64,000 bases of DNA from Enterobacter ludwigii (GTDB lineage: Bacteria; Pseudomonadota; Gammaproteobacteria; Enterobacterales; Enterobacteriaceae): contig CEFQ01000008.1 of assembly GCA_900068845.1 (NCBI GenBank), forward strand, positions 517,358 to 581,357, given 5' to 3'. Made by a program: the position numbers and the translations under genes. Below, one piece after another: positions 42,739-50,263 of the stretch. Each line of letters starts with the position of its first letter. Position 1 is the first letter of the stretch. The notes under the pieces were generated by a model, which worked only from the letters and a program-made list of their open reading frames with translations, searched no databases and had not been told where the DNA came from.

Positions 42739-42896
42739 GTAGCGGCGCGATTCATCGCGCAATAAATTGCTTATTTGTACAGGTGCGCATGAATGCGCAC
42801 CCTACGAAAACCCAGCTCTGTGAACGCAGGGTCGCCATTTATGGTGACCGATTCGCGCTTAATTGACGAGCATAACGTAATAAATTGCGCCGTCAC
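42739..42896. repeat. Family A repeat split by an inserted composite repeat with 10-bp duplication
   Basis: The left part of a family A palindrome (42739-42770) ends in AATAAATTGC. About 108 bp then intervene, holding a composite repeat in reverse orientation: C unit GGTGCGCATGAATGCGCACC at 42782-42801 and B unit GGTCGCCATTTATGGTGACC at 42830-42849. After that AATAAATTGC appears again (42879-42888) and runs into the right arm GCGCCGTCAC. This is the pattern of an insertion with a target-site duplication. Confidence 0.72.
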
Positions 42897-42934
42897 AACA
42901 GATGCGCCACTTGATAATCAGGAGCTTACTAAAG

Positions 42935-43825
42935 ATGTCTGAGAATCCCACCATCGCTCTAATTGGCCCGGGCGCGATTGGCACCACCATCGCCGCAGCC
43001 CTGCATGAAGTTGGACGCACGCTGATCATTTGTGGTCGGACCGCGCATCCGCAGCTGGCGTTGCGCCATGACAGCGGCACTATCATTGTTCCCGGCCCGG
43101 TGCTGACCAATCCTGCCGAGATCGCAAAGCCGTTTGATTTGGTGTTTGTGGCGGTGAAAACCACCCAGGTTGAGGACACCGCGCCCTGGCTGGCCGCGTT
43201 GTGTGATGAGAATACTGTGGTGTGCGCATTGCAGAATGGCGTGGAGCAGAAAACCCAACTTGCGCCCTATGTGAACGGAGCCAGCGTGCTGCCTTCGGTG
43301 GTGTGGTTCCCGGCCCAGCGTGAACCGGATGCTTCGGTGTGGCTCCGTGAAAAACCGCGCCTGACATTGCCCGATACGCCGCAGGCCGCGCGGGTAGTCA
43401 ACGCCCTGCGCGACACGCGCTGCGCGGTCGATCTCTCCGCCGATTTTCTCACTATCGCCTGGCGCAAGCTGCTGCAAAACGCCGTAGCCGGTTTGATGGT
43501 GCTGGCAAATCGTCGTGCGGGTATGTTTCAGCGCGACGATATTACCGTACTGGCACTGGCCTATTTGCAGGAATGCCTGACGGTAGCGCGCGCCGAGGGT
43601 GCCGCGCTGAGCGATGACGTGCCGCAGGAGATTGTCGATCGTTTCCACCGCGCACCCGCCGATTTAGGCACTTCAATTCTTGCCGATCGCCAGGCCGATC
43701 GCCCGCTGGAGTGGGACATTCGCAACGGCGTGGTGCAGCGTTATGGTCGGGCGCGCGGCATTCCTACGCCGATTAGCGATGTGATCGTGCCGCTGCTGGC
43801 GGCGGGCAGCGAAGGTCCGGGTTGA
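42935..43825 (+). CDS. Ketopantoate-reductase-like (ApbA/PanE family) oxidoreductase
   Basis: The start is the ATG at 42935 (296 residues), with CAGGAGC upstream; a longer frame is unsupported. NADP-binding GPGAIGTTIAA is followed by an IICGRTA segment. The catalytic Lys is in VFVAVKTTQ, and ALQNGVEQK marks the family. The C-terminal helical domain starts near AWRKLLQNAVAGLM, and EWDIRNGVVQRYGRARGIPTP replaces the usual substrate-binding Glu-Xaa3-Asn-Gly region. It is probably not the housekeeping panE but a paralogue reducing a 2-keto acid in this catabolic locus. It is separated from the operon by 262 bp of repeats, so it may have its own promoter. Confidence 0.83.
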   Translation: MSENPTIALIGPGAIGTTIAAALHEVGRTLIICGRTAHPQLALRHDSGTIIVPGPVLTNPAEIAKPFDLVFVAVKTTQVEDTAPWLAALCDENTVVCALQNGVEQKTQLAPYVNGASVLPSVVWFPAQREPDASVWLREKPRLTLPDTPQAARVVNALRDTRCAVDLSADFLTIAWRKLLQNAVAGLMVLANRRAGMFQRDDITVLALAYLQECLTVARAEGAALSDDVPQEIVDRFHRAPADLGTSILADRQADRPLEWDIRNGVVQRYGRARGIPTPISDVIVPLLAAGSEGPG

Positions 43826-43826
43826 A

Positions 43827-43868
43827 TTAAAAACGCCACGCCGCGTACAGCGCGCCGCTCATCTGGCT
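43827..43868 (-). pseudogene. Possible remnant of outer-membrane-protein C-terminus
   Basis: Read on the minus strand, this stretch encodes KSQMSGALYAAWRF then TAA, the alternating pattern and terminal Phe typical of the last strand of an outer-membrane barrel. Upstream codons carry no convincing family match and no start. If real, it is the tail of a deleted gene. The rest of the 401-bp gap to proP holds a repeat pair and a promoter region. Confidence 0.25.
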
Positions 43869-44004
43869 TTTTTCTTCGGTGATGAGCTGTCGGCGGCGTG
43901 GTTTTCCAGATGCTGCGCATTGGGATATTTTCCAGAAAGAAAGGTTTCGCAGATAGGTTAGAGACAGTGTTAGAGGGTAATTAGTTTCGCCTCAATTTCT
44001 TCCA

Positions 44005-44059
44005 GGTGCGCATCAATGCGCACCCTTCAAAACCCCGTAGTGTCGCCATTAATGGCGAC
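44005..44059. repeat. Composite palindromic repeat (C unit, B unit)
   Basis: GGTGCGCATCAATGCGCACC at 44005-44024, a short spacer CCTTCAAAACCCCGTAGT, and GTCGCCATTAATGGCGAC at 44042-44059. Same order as the inserted copy near 42782, with a shorter spacer. It lies upstream of proP. Confidence 0.82.
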
Positions 44060-44226
44060 TACGCGTAACCAACGTTAAAGGCAGTGTTTTATGTCGCAAA
44101 CTTGCGCTGCGCTAAAATCTTTACTAGGGTTTGCGCTTCTTCTGCCTCTTATAGCTTTCTTTTCCATTTATGAAAATACGGCTGCGAAAGCTATAAGATC
44201 GCGCCATTTTTTCACTTGGGGAATTT

Positions 44227-45666
44227 ATGAGCACAGGAACGGATACAACCAAACCCGCCACATCCAGTGGTTTAACCGTTGATGACATCACCGTTATCGA
44301 CAATAAGTTACTTAAGCGCGCGGTTGGTGCCGCTGCATTGGGTAATGCCATGGAGTGGTTTGATTTCGGCGTATACAGCTATCTCGCTGTCATCATCGGA
44401 CAGGTATTTTTTGCCGATGCCAGCGCGGCCGCACAGTTGATTGCCTCGTTCGGTACCTTCGCCGCTGCGTTTTTAGTCCGCCCCATTGGCGGGTTGGTCT
44501 TCGGCCCGCTCGGCGACCGCATTGGTCGCCAGAAAGTGTTGGCGATCACCATGATCATGATGTCGATTGGCACCTTCTGCATCGGCCTGATTCCAAGCTA
44601 TGCCAGCATTGGTATCGCCGCACCGATTCTGCTGTTTGCCGCGCGCTTGCTGCAGGGTTTCTCCACCGGCGGGGAATATGGCGGCGCAGCCACCTTTATC
44701 GCGGAATACTCCACCGATAAGCGCCGCGGCTTTATGGGCAGTTTCCTTGAGTTCGGTACGCTGGGCGGCTATCTGCTGGGTGCCAGCCTGGTCACGGCAA
44801 TGATTGCCTTCTTACCGCATCAAACCATGATGGATTGGGGCTGGCGCGTGCCGTTCTTCCTCGCGGCCCCGTTGGGTCTGTTCGGCTTGTATATCCGTTT
44901 GAAGCTGGAAGAGACACCGGCGTTTAAAGATCACATGGATAAGCGCGAGGAGATGGAGCACAACAAGCCGCGTTTAAGCGTGTGGCAGATGCTGCGCGAT
45001 CAGCGTAAACCGCTGCTGAAATGTATTGGTTTGGTGCTGTTGTTTAACGTCTCCAATTATATGCTCACCGCCTATATGCCGAGCTATTTAACCGGCGTGC
45101 TGGGGATGAGCGAATTATCCGGCCTGATGTTGGTGATGGTGATTATGTTTATCATGATGCCTCTGACCTTAATGTGGGGTCATTTGACTGACCGCATTGG
45201 TCGTCGCCCGGTGATTGGTTTAGGTGCGTTAGGCTTAATTTTGCTCGCGATCCCGAGTTATATGCTGATTGGCTCCGGCAATATGCTGCTGGTCTTTGCC
45301 GGTCTGGCAATCCTCGGCTTATTACATACCTGCTTCAGTGGCACCATGCCGGCAACGTTACCGGCGCTGTTTGTCACCGATATTCGTTACAGCGCATTGG
45401 CAATTGGTTTTAATTTATCGGTTTCGCTGTTTGGTGGCACCACGCCACTGATTACCGCATGGCTGGTGGATAGCACGCACAATAATCTGATGCCTGCGTA
45501 TTACATGATCGGCGCCGGAATCATTGGCTTGTTGACGGTATTAACCCTGAGCGAAACGGCGCGTAAACCGTTGAAAGGCTCATCGCCTGCGGTTGCGAGC
45601 GAGGCAGAAGCGCATCGTTTGATCGATAAACTGCGCAAGCGTAAGTCAAAGCATAAACCGGCTTAA
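44227..45666 (+). CDS. proP: Osmosensory proline/glycine-betaine symporter ProP
   Basis: A 479-residue MFS osmolyte-proton symporter of the metabolite:H+ family. It has twelve helices with GNAMEWFDFGVYSYLAVIIGQVFF, RPIGGLVFGPLGDRIGRQKVL and QGFSTGGEYGGAATFIAEY in the first half and GHLTDRIGRRPVIG in the second. These match E. coli ProP closely. The C-terminal cytoplasmic tail (SEAEAHRLIDKLRKRKSKHKPA) is short. It has only a few heptads of the antiparallel coiled coil that tunes osmotic activation in E. coli, so activation may require higher osmolality. TTGGGGAA precedes the ATG. The trehalose operon downstream makes this an osmoprotection region. Confidence 0.93.
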   Translation: MSTGTDTTKPATSSGLTVDDITVIDNKLLKRAVGAAALGNAMEWFDFGVYSYLAVIIGQVFFADASAAAQLIASFGTFAAAFLVRPIGGLVFGPLGDRIGRQKVLAITMIMMSIGTFCIGLIPSYASIGIAAPILLFAARLLQGFSTGGEYGGAATFIAEYSTDKRRGFMGSFLEFGTLGGYLLGASLVTAMIAFLPHQTMMDWGWRVPFFLAAPLGLFGLYIRLKLEETPAFKDHMDKREEMEHNKPRLSVWQMLRDQRKPLLKCIGLVLLFNVSNYMLTAYMPSYLTGVLGMSELSGLMLVMVIMFIMMPLTLMWGHLTDRIGRRPVIGLGALGLILLAIPSYMLIGSGNMLLVFAGLAILGLLHTCFSGTMPATLPALFVTDIRYSALAIGFNLSVSLFGGTTPLITAWLVDSTHNNLMPAYYMIGAGIIGLLTVLTLSETARKPLKGSSPAVASEAEAHRLIDKLRKRKSKHKPA

Positions 45667-45687
45667 TTTGCCACTTGTGTAATCTGT

Positions 45688-45744
45688 GGTCGCCATCAAT
45701 GGCGACCCTACGCCATTTCTGTAAGGTCGCCATTCATGGCGACC
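45688..45744. repeat. Two tandem family B palindromes
   Basis: GGTCGCCATCAATGGCGACC (45688-45707) and GGTCGCCATTCATGGCGACC (45725-45744), each a perfect or near-perfect 20-bp palindrome, 17 bp apart after proP. They may act as proP terminators. Beyond them, up to 45960, is AT-rich promoter-like sequence for the trehalose operon. Confidence 0.88.
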
Positions 45745-45960
45745 ATCTCAAGCGTTAACCGAAGCGTGAAAATCCCCCTCTTATTCGATAATTTCCTAAA
45801 CCCGCTTGAAATCCATCGCTACGCGCCAGAAAAGCCCAAAATATCGACTATGATTTGTTGTCCGTTCCAACATTAGTCCCAATTTATTTATCGTTTTCAG
45901 CCAGTAGCGAATCGCTTGATGTCGTCCATTGCCCCTGCGTGGGCTAAACGAGGCAATTGA

Positions 45961-47745
45961 ATGGAATTCAGATCATTTGAAAAATCCTGGGGCGCAGAAA
46001 TTCTTGCTGATGACAGCGTCCGTTTTCGTGTTTGGGCACCTGGGCAACAGCAGGTTAGCTTGCGACTCGCCGACAATGATTCGGCGATGCTGCAAGGGGG
46101 TGACGGTTGGTTTGAACTGCACGTCAGCGGCGTTGCGCCGGGTGCGGAGTATAACTTTGTATTGGCCGATGGCACGGTCGTGCCCGATCCCGCCGCGCGC
46201 GCGCAAAAAGCCGATGTTAACGGCCCTTCTCTGGTGATCGATCCGCAACACTATCGCTGGCAGCAGACCGCGTGGCAAGGTCGTCCGTGGCACGAGACCG
46301 TGGTGTACGAACTGCATATCGGTACTTTCACGCCGGAAGGCACTTTCCTGGCGGCCATCGACAAATTGCCGTGGCTGGCCGAGTTGGGCATCACGCAGCT
46401 GGAGGTGCTGCCGGTGTCGCAGTTTGGCGGCAATCGCGGTTGGGGCTACGACGGCGTGCTGCTCTATGCACCGCATGCGGCTTACGGTTCACCGGATGAT
46501 TTCAAAGCCTTTATCGATGCCGCACATGCCCACGGTATATCCGTGGTGCTGGATATCGTGCTCAACCACTTTGGCCCGGAAGGCAACTATCTGCCGCTGC
46601 TGGCGCCGGAATTTTTCCATCAGGAACGTATGACGCCGTGGGGCGCCGGTATTGCTTATGATGTCGATGCGGTGCGTCGCTACATCGTGGAAGCGCCACT
46701 TTACTGGTTGCAGGAGTTCAACCTGGATGGTTTGCGCTTCGATGCCATCGACCAGATTGAAGACAGCTCCAGCAAACACGCGTTAATCGAGATCGCCGAG
46801 CGCATACGTCAGGAAATTCCCGATCGCCCTGTTCATCTCACCACCGAAGATTGCCGTAACGTCATCTTCCTGCATCCCCGCGATAAACAGGGCAACGCGC
46901 CACTGTTTACCGGCGAATGGAACGATGATTTTCACAACGCGGTGCATGTTTTCGCCACGGGCGAAACCCACGCTTACTACGAAGATTTTGCCGACGTGCC
47001 GGAGAAGTTGGTCGCGCGTGTGTTGACGGAAGGCTTTGCTTATCAGGGCGAACTGTCGCCGCAGAGCGGTCAACGCCGCGGCGTGCCGAGCGCCAGCCAG
47101 CCGCCGGTGGCGTTCGTTGATTTCATCCAGAACCACGATCAGGTGGGAAACCGCGCGCAGGGTGACCGCTTGATCAGCCTTGCCGGCAGCGATCGTACCA
47201 AAGTGCTGCTGGCCACGCTGCTGCTGTCGCCGCACATTCCGCTGCTGTTTATGGGCGAAGAGTACGGTGAAACCAATCCATTCCTGTTCTTTACTGATTT
47301 CCACGGCGATTTGGCCAAAGCGGTGCGTGAGGGGCGCGCAAAAGAGTTTACCGGCCACGCCGGGCATGACGAAGAGGTGCCCGATCCGAATGCTGAGCAA
47401 ACCTTTACTCGTTCGAAACTCGACTGGAATAAGCTGCAAACGCCTGCAGGCCAACGCTGGCTGGCGTTAACGCACGAACTGCTGGCGCTGCGTCAGCAAT
47501 ACATCGTGCCGCTGCTGGCCGATGCCGGCGGCAACTGCGGCAAAGTGCTCACCACCGCTGAAGGCTTCGTGGCCGTCAGCTGGCGTTTCCCGCAGGGCGA
47601 GCTGTCACTAGCACTCAACATCGGCAAGCAAACGCAACCATTGCCGACGATGCCGGGCCGAACGATTTTCGCCTGGCCGCAAGAAACTGAAGCATTGCCA
47701 CAACACGCCATCGTGGTGCGTTTGGACCAGGGAGCAACAACATGA
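45961..47745 (+). CDS. treZ: Malto-oligosyltrehalose trehalohydrolase
   Basis: A 594-residue GH13 enzyme releasing trehalose from maltooligosyltrehalose. An N-terminal CBM48-like beta domain (RFRVWAPGQQQVSLRL) precedes the barrel. Conserved regions are VVLDIVLNHFGPEGN (I), LDGLRFDAIDQI with the Asp nucleophile (II), HLTTEDCRN with the acid Glu (III) and FIQNHDQVGNR (IV). ACGAGG precedes the ATG. Its stop overlaps the treY start (ATGA). With treY and glgX it forms the TreX-TreY-TreZ route from glycogen to trehalose, an osmotic and desiccation protectant. Confidence 0.94.
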   Translation: MEFRSFEKSWGAEILADDSVRFRVWAPGQQQVSLRLADNDSAMLQGGDGWFELHVSGVAPGAEYNFVLADGTVVPDPAARAQKADVNGPSLVIDPQHYRWQQTAWQGRPWHETVVYELHIGTFTPEGTFLAAIDKLPWLAELGITQLEVLPVSQFGGNRGWGYDGVLLYAPHAAYGSPDDFKAFIDAAHAHGISVVLDIVLNHFGPEGNYLPLLAPEFFHQERMTPWGAGIAYDVDAVRRYIVEAPLYWLQEFNLDGLRFDAIDQIEDSSSKHALIEIAERIRQEIPDRPVHLTTEDCRNVIFLHPRDKQGNAPLFTGEWNDDFHNAVHVFATGETHAYYEDFADVPEKLVARVLTEGFAYQGELSPQSGQRRGVPSASQPPVAFVDFIQNHDQVGNRAQGDRLISLAGSDRTKVLLATLLLSPHIPLLFMGEEYGETNPFLFFTDFHGDLAKAVREGRAKEFTGHAGHDEEVPDPNAEQTFTRSKLDWNKLQTPAGQRWLALTHELLALRQQYIVPLLADAGGNCGKVLTTAEGFVAVSWRFPQGELSLALNIGKQTQPLPTMPGRTIFAWPQETEALPQHAIVVRLDQGATT

Positions 47746-50228
47746 GTATTCCAACTGCGACGTACCGCATTCAGTTCCGTAATGGCATGACCTTTGATCG
47801 CGCCGCTGCGCTGGTGCCCTATCTGCAACGCCTCGGCATTAGCCATTTGTACGCGTCGCCGATTTTCAGCGCCACCGCCGAATCCACCCACGGTTACGAT
47901 GTGACGGACGCCAATGAGATCGAACCGGCGATTGGCGGTCGTGACGGTTTTAATCGCCTGGTTGAAGCGTTGCAGGACGCAGAAATGGGTCTGATTCTCG
48001 ACATCGTACCGAATCACATGGCGGCCTCGCTGGAGAACGCCTGGTGGCGCGATGTGATCGAATATGGCGAGAGCAGCCGCTATGCCAATCATTTCGATAT
48101 TGACTGGACGCGCCGCCTGACGCTGCCGTTTCTTGGTGACAGCTTTGAGAACGTGCTGGAAAACGGTGAATTGAGCATTAAAGCGCATCCGGAATCCGGC
48201 CATCCCGCGCTGGCTTATTACGACAGCTTTTATCCGCTGACGCCCGCCAGCTGGCAGGATCGTGTCGACGAGGTATTGGCAATCACCGATGTGAAGGCGA
48301 TTGCTGAACTGCATGAGCAGCAGCCGTGGCGCTTAATCAGCTGGCGTGCTGCGCGCAGCGAGCTCTCCTATCGCCGCTTTTTTGAAATCACCGGTCTGGT
48401 CGGCGTGCGCGTTGAGGATGAAGCGGTGTTCGCTGAGTCCCACCAGCTGATTCTCGAGCTGGTGCGATCTGGCGCGGTCAGCGGTCTGCGCGTCGATCAC
48501 GTCGATGGGCTTGCCGATCCGCAAGGCTATTTGCGTCAGTTGCGCCAGGCAACTGGCCCGGATTGCTACATCACGGTGGAGAAAATTCTTGCCGAGGGTG
48601 AACAGATTCCTGCTGACTGGCCGATTTCCGGCACCACAGGCTACGAATTTATTGCCGCGCTGTCGCATGCGCTGGTCGATGATTCGCAGATCGATACCCT
48701 GCATCTGGCGTATGAAGCCACCACCGGACAACGCAACGACGTTGAAGGCGGACTGCGCGTGGCGCGCGAACTGATGGTCGATCGCAATTTCGCCGGTGAG
48801 TTTGCGCGTTTACTCAAGCTGGCAACACAAATCGCCGGTACAGAACATCGCAACCTCGGCGAAGCGGAGCTGCATGTCGCATTGCGTGAAATACTGATCG
48901 CCTTCCCGGTGTATCGCACTTACGGCCAGCACGATGGCATGCCGCTAGAAGGCGAAGAGCTGCTGCAACAGGTGCTGGAACGCGTAAAAAACAGCGCATC
49001 GCCAACGGTGTTGAGTTTGCTGCAGGCGATTCTGCTGGGCGCGGTCTCCGAAGAGAGCGTAAGGGATGCGCACGAATTCCGCGTACGCTTCCAGCAGTTG
49101 AGCGGACCGCTGATGGCGAAATCGGTGGAAGATACGTTGTTCTTCCGCAACCACGTGGCATTAGCCATCAATGAAGTGGGCGCAGAACCGCTGCCGCACC
49201 CCTTCTCGCTCGCACACTTTCACAGCGAGATGCAAACGCGCCTGCAGCAGCAACCTGATGGCATCTCCTCAACCTCAACACACGACACCAAGCGTGGCGA
49301 GGATGCGCGTGCGCGACTCTACACGCTGAGTGAAGCGCCCGCGCTGTGGGCCGAACAGGTTACACGCTGGCGGCAGATCAATCAGTCGCAGGTGGTGGCG
49401 CTGGAAGATGGACCCGCCCCTGAACCGGCAGTGGAATGGATGCTGTATCAGGCGTTAGCCGGCATGTGGCCCACCACGCTGCAGCCGCAGGATGCCAGCG
49501 CACTTGAAGAACGCTTTATTCCCTTTGTTGAAAAGGCATTATGCGAAGCCAAGCTGCGCACCGACTGGGCAGAGAGCAACGAAGCGTACGAAAAAGCGGT
49601 GCTGGATTATGCACGTCATCTGCTTTCACCGGCAAATCAGCTCTTCCTCAGTGATTTTAGCCACGCCTTGCAACCGTTTATTCAGGCCGGGCTGATCAAC
49701 AGCCTAACACAAACGGTGATTAAACTGACCGCGCCGGGCGTGCCGGATATCTATCAGGGCAGCGAAGCGCTGGATTTCAGCCTGGTCGATCCCGATAACC
49801 GCCGTACGCCGGACTTTGCGCTGCTGGAACAGCAGCTGGAAGAATCGACCCCGCCCGATTTTAACGATGCGCAGCACTGGCTGAGCGGCAAGCTTAAACA
49901 GCAAGTGATCGCGCGTTTACTGCATCTGCGCCGGGATTATCCGCAGTTGTTCCGCATGGGGGATTATCAGCCGCTGAATGCCAGCGGAGAACATCAGGAG
50001 AAAATCATCGCCTTTGCGCGTCAGGACAGCGATCACGCGCTGCTGGTGATCTTGCCACGCCTGAGCTTCAACAACGCGCAGTGGACGCAAACCGAAGTGG
50101 TGCTGACCGAATCACTCGCCCATCGACACTATCGCAACCTATGGACCGGCGAAACGGTGGCGATTGGCGATTACATTGCGCTGGATGAGGCGGCCTCAAG
50201 TGCGCCGTTAGTGCTGCTGAGCAGCTGA
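47742..50228 (+). CDS. treY: Malto-oligosyltrehalose synthase
   Basis: An 828-residue GH13 intramolecular transglucosylase converting the reducing-end alpha-1,4 bond of maltodextrins to alpha,alpha-1,1. It has TYRIQFRNGMTFDRAAALVPYLQRLGISHLYASPIF at the N-terminus, LILDIVPNHMA (I), SGLRVDHVDGL with the nucleophile Asp (II), YITVEKILAEGE with the acid Glu (III) and STSTHDTKRGED (IV). LTAPGVPDIYQGSE is a TreY hallmark. It is coupled to treZ by a 4-bp overlap, with CAGGGAG just upstream, and glgX follows after 35 bp. Confidence 0.95.
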   Translation: MSIPTATYRIQFRNGMTFDRAAALVPYLQRLGISHLYASPIFSATAESTHGYDVTDANEIEPAIGGRDGFNRLVEALQDAEMGLILDIVPNHMAASLENAWWRDVIEYGESSRYANHFDIDWTRRLTLPFLGDSFENVLENGELSIKAHPESGHPALAYYDSFYPLTPASWQDRVDEVLAITDVKAIAELHEQQPWRLISWRAARSELSYRRFFEITGLVGVRVEDEAVFAESHQLILELVRSGAVSGLRVDHVDGLADPQGYLRQLRQATGPDCYITVEKILAEGEQIPADWPISGTTGYEFIAALSHALVDDSQIDTLHLAYEATTGQRNDVEGGLRVARELMVDRNFAGEFARLLKLATQIAGTEHRNLGEAELHVALREILIAFPVYRTYGQHDGMPLEGEELLQQVLERVKNSASPTVLSLLQAILLGAVSEESVRDAHEFRVRFQQLSGPLMAKSVEDTLFFRNHVALAINEVGAEPLPHPFSLAHFHSEMQTRLQQQPDGISSTSTHDTKRGEDARARLYTLSEAPALWAEQVTRWRQINQSQVVALEDGPAPEPAVEWMLYQALAGMWPTTLQPQDASALEERFIPFVEKALCEAKLRTDWAESNEAYEKAVLDYARHLLSPANQLFLSDFSHALQPFIQAGLINSLTQTVIKLTAPGVPDIYQGSEALDFSLVDPDNRRTPDFALLEQQLEESTPPDFNDAQHWLSGKLKQQVIARLLHLRRDYPQLFRMGDYQPLNASGEHQEKIIAFARQDSDHALLVILPRLSFNNAQWTQTEVVLTESLAHRHYRNLWTGETVAIGDYIALDEAASSAPLVLLSS

Positions 50229-50263
50229 TGCATTACCCGATTAATCTGTATGGAGAATAATTG

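Noticed and set aside
44091..44282. A 63-codon plus-strand ORF with a hydrophobic start before proP
   Set aside because: It overlaps the proP start in another frame, has no Shine-Dalgarno and continues into proP coding sequence. It is better explained as leader sequence.
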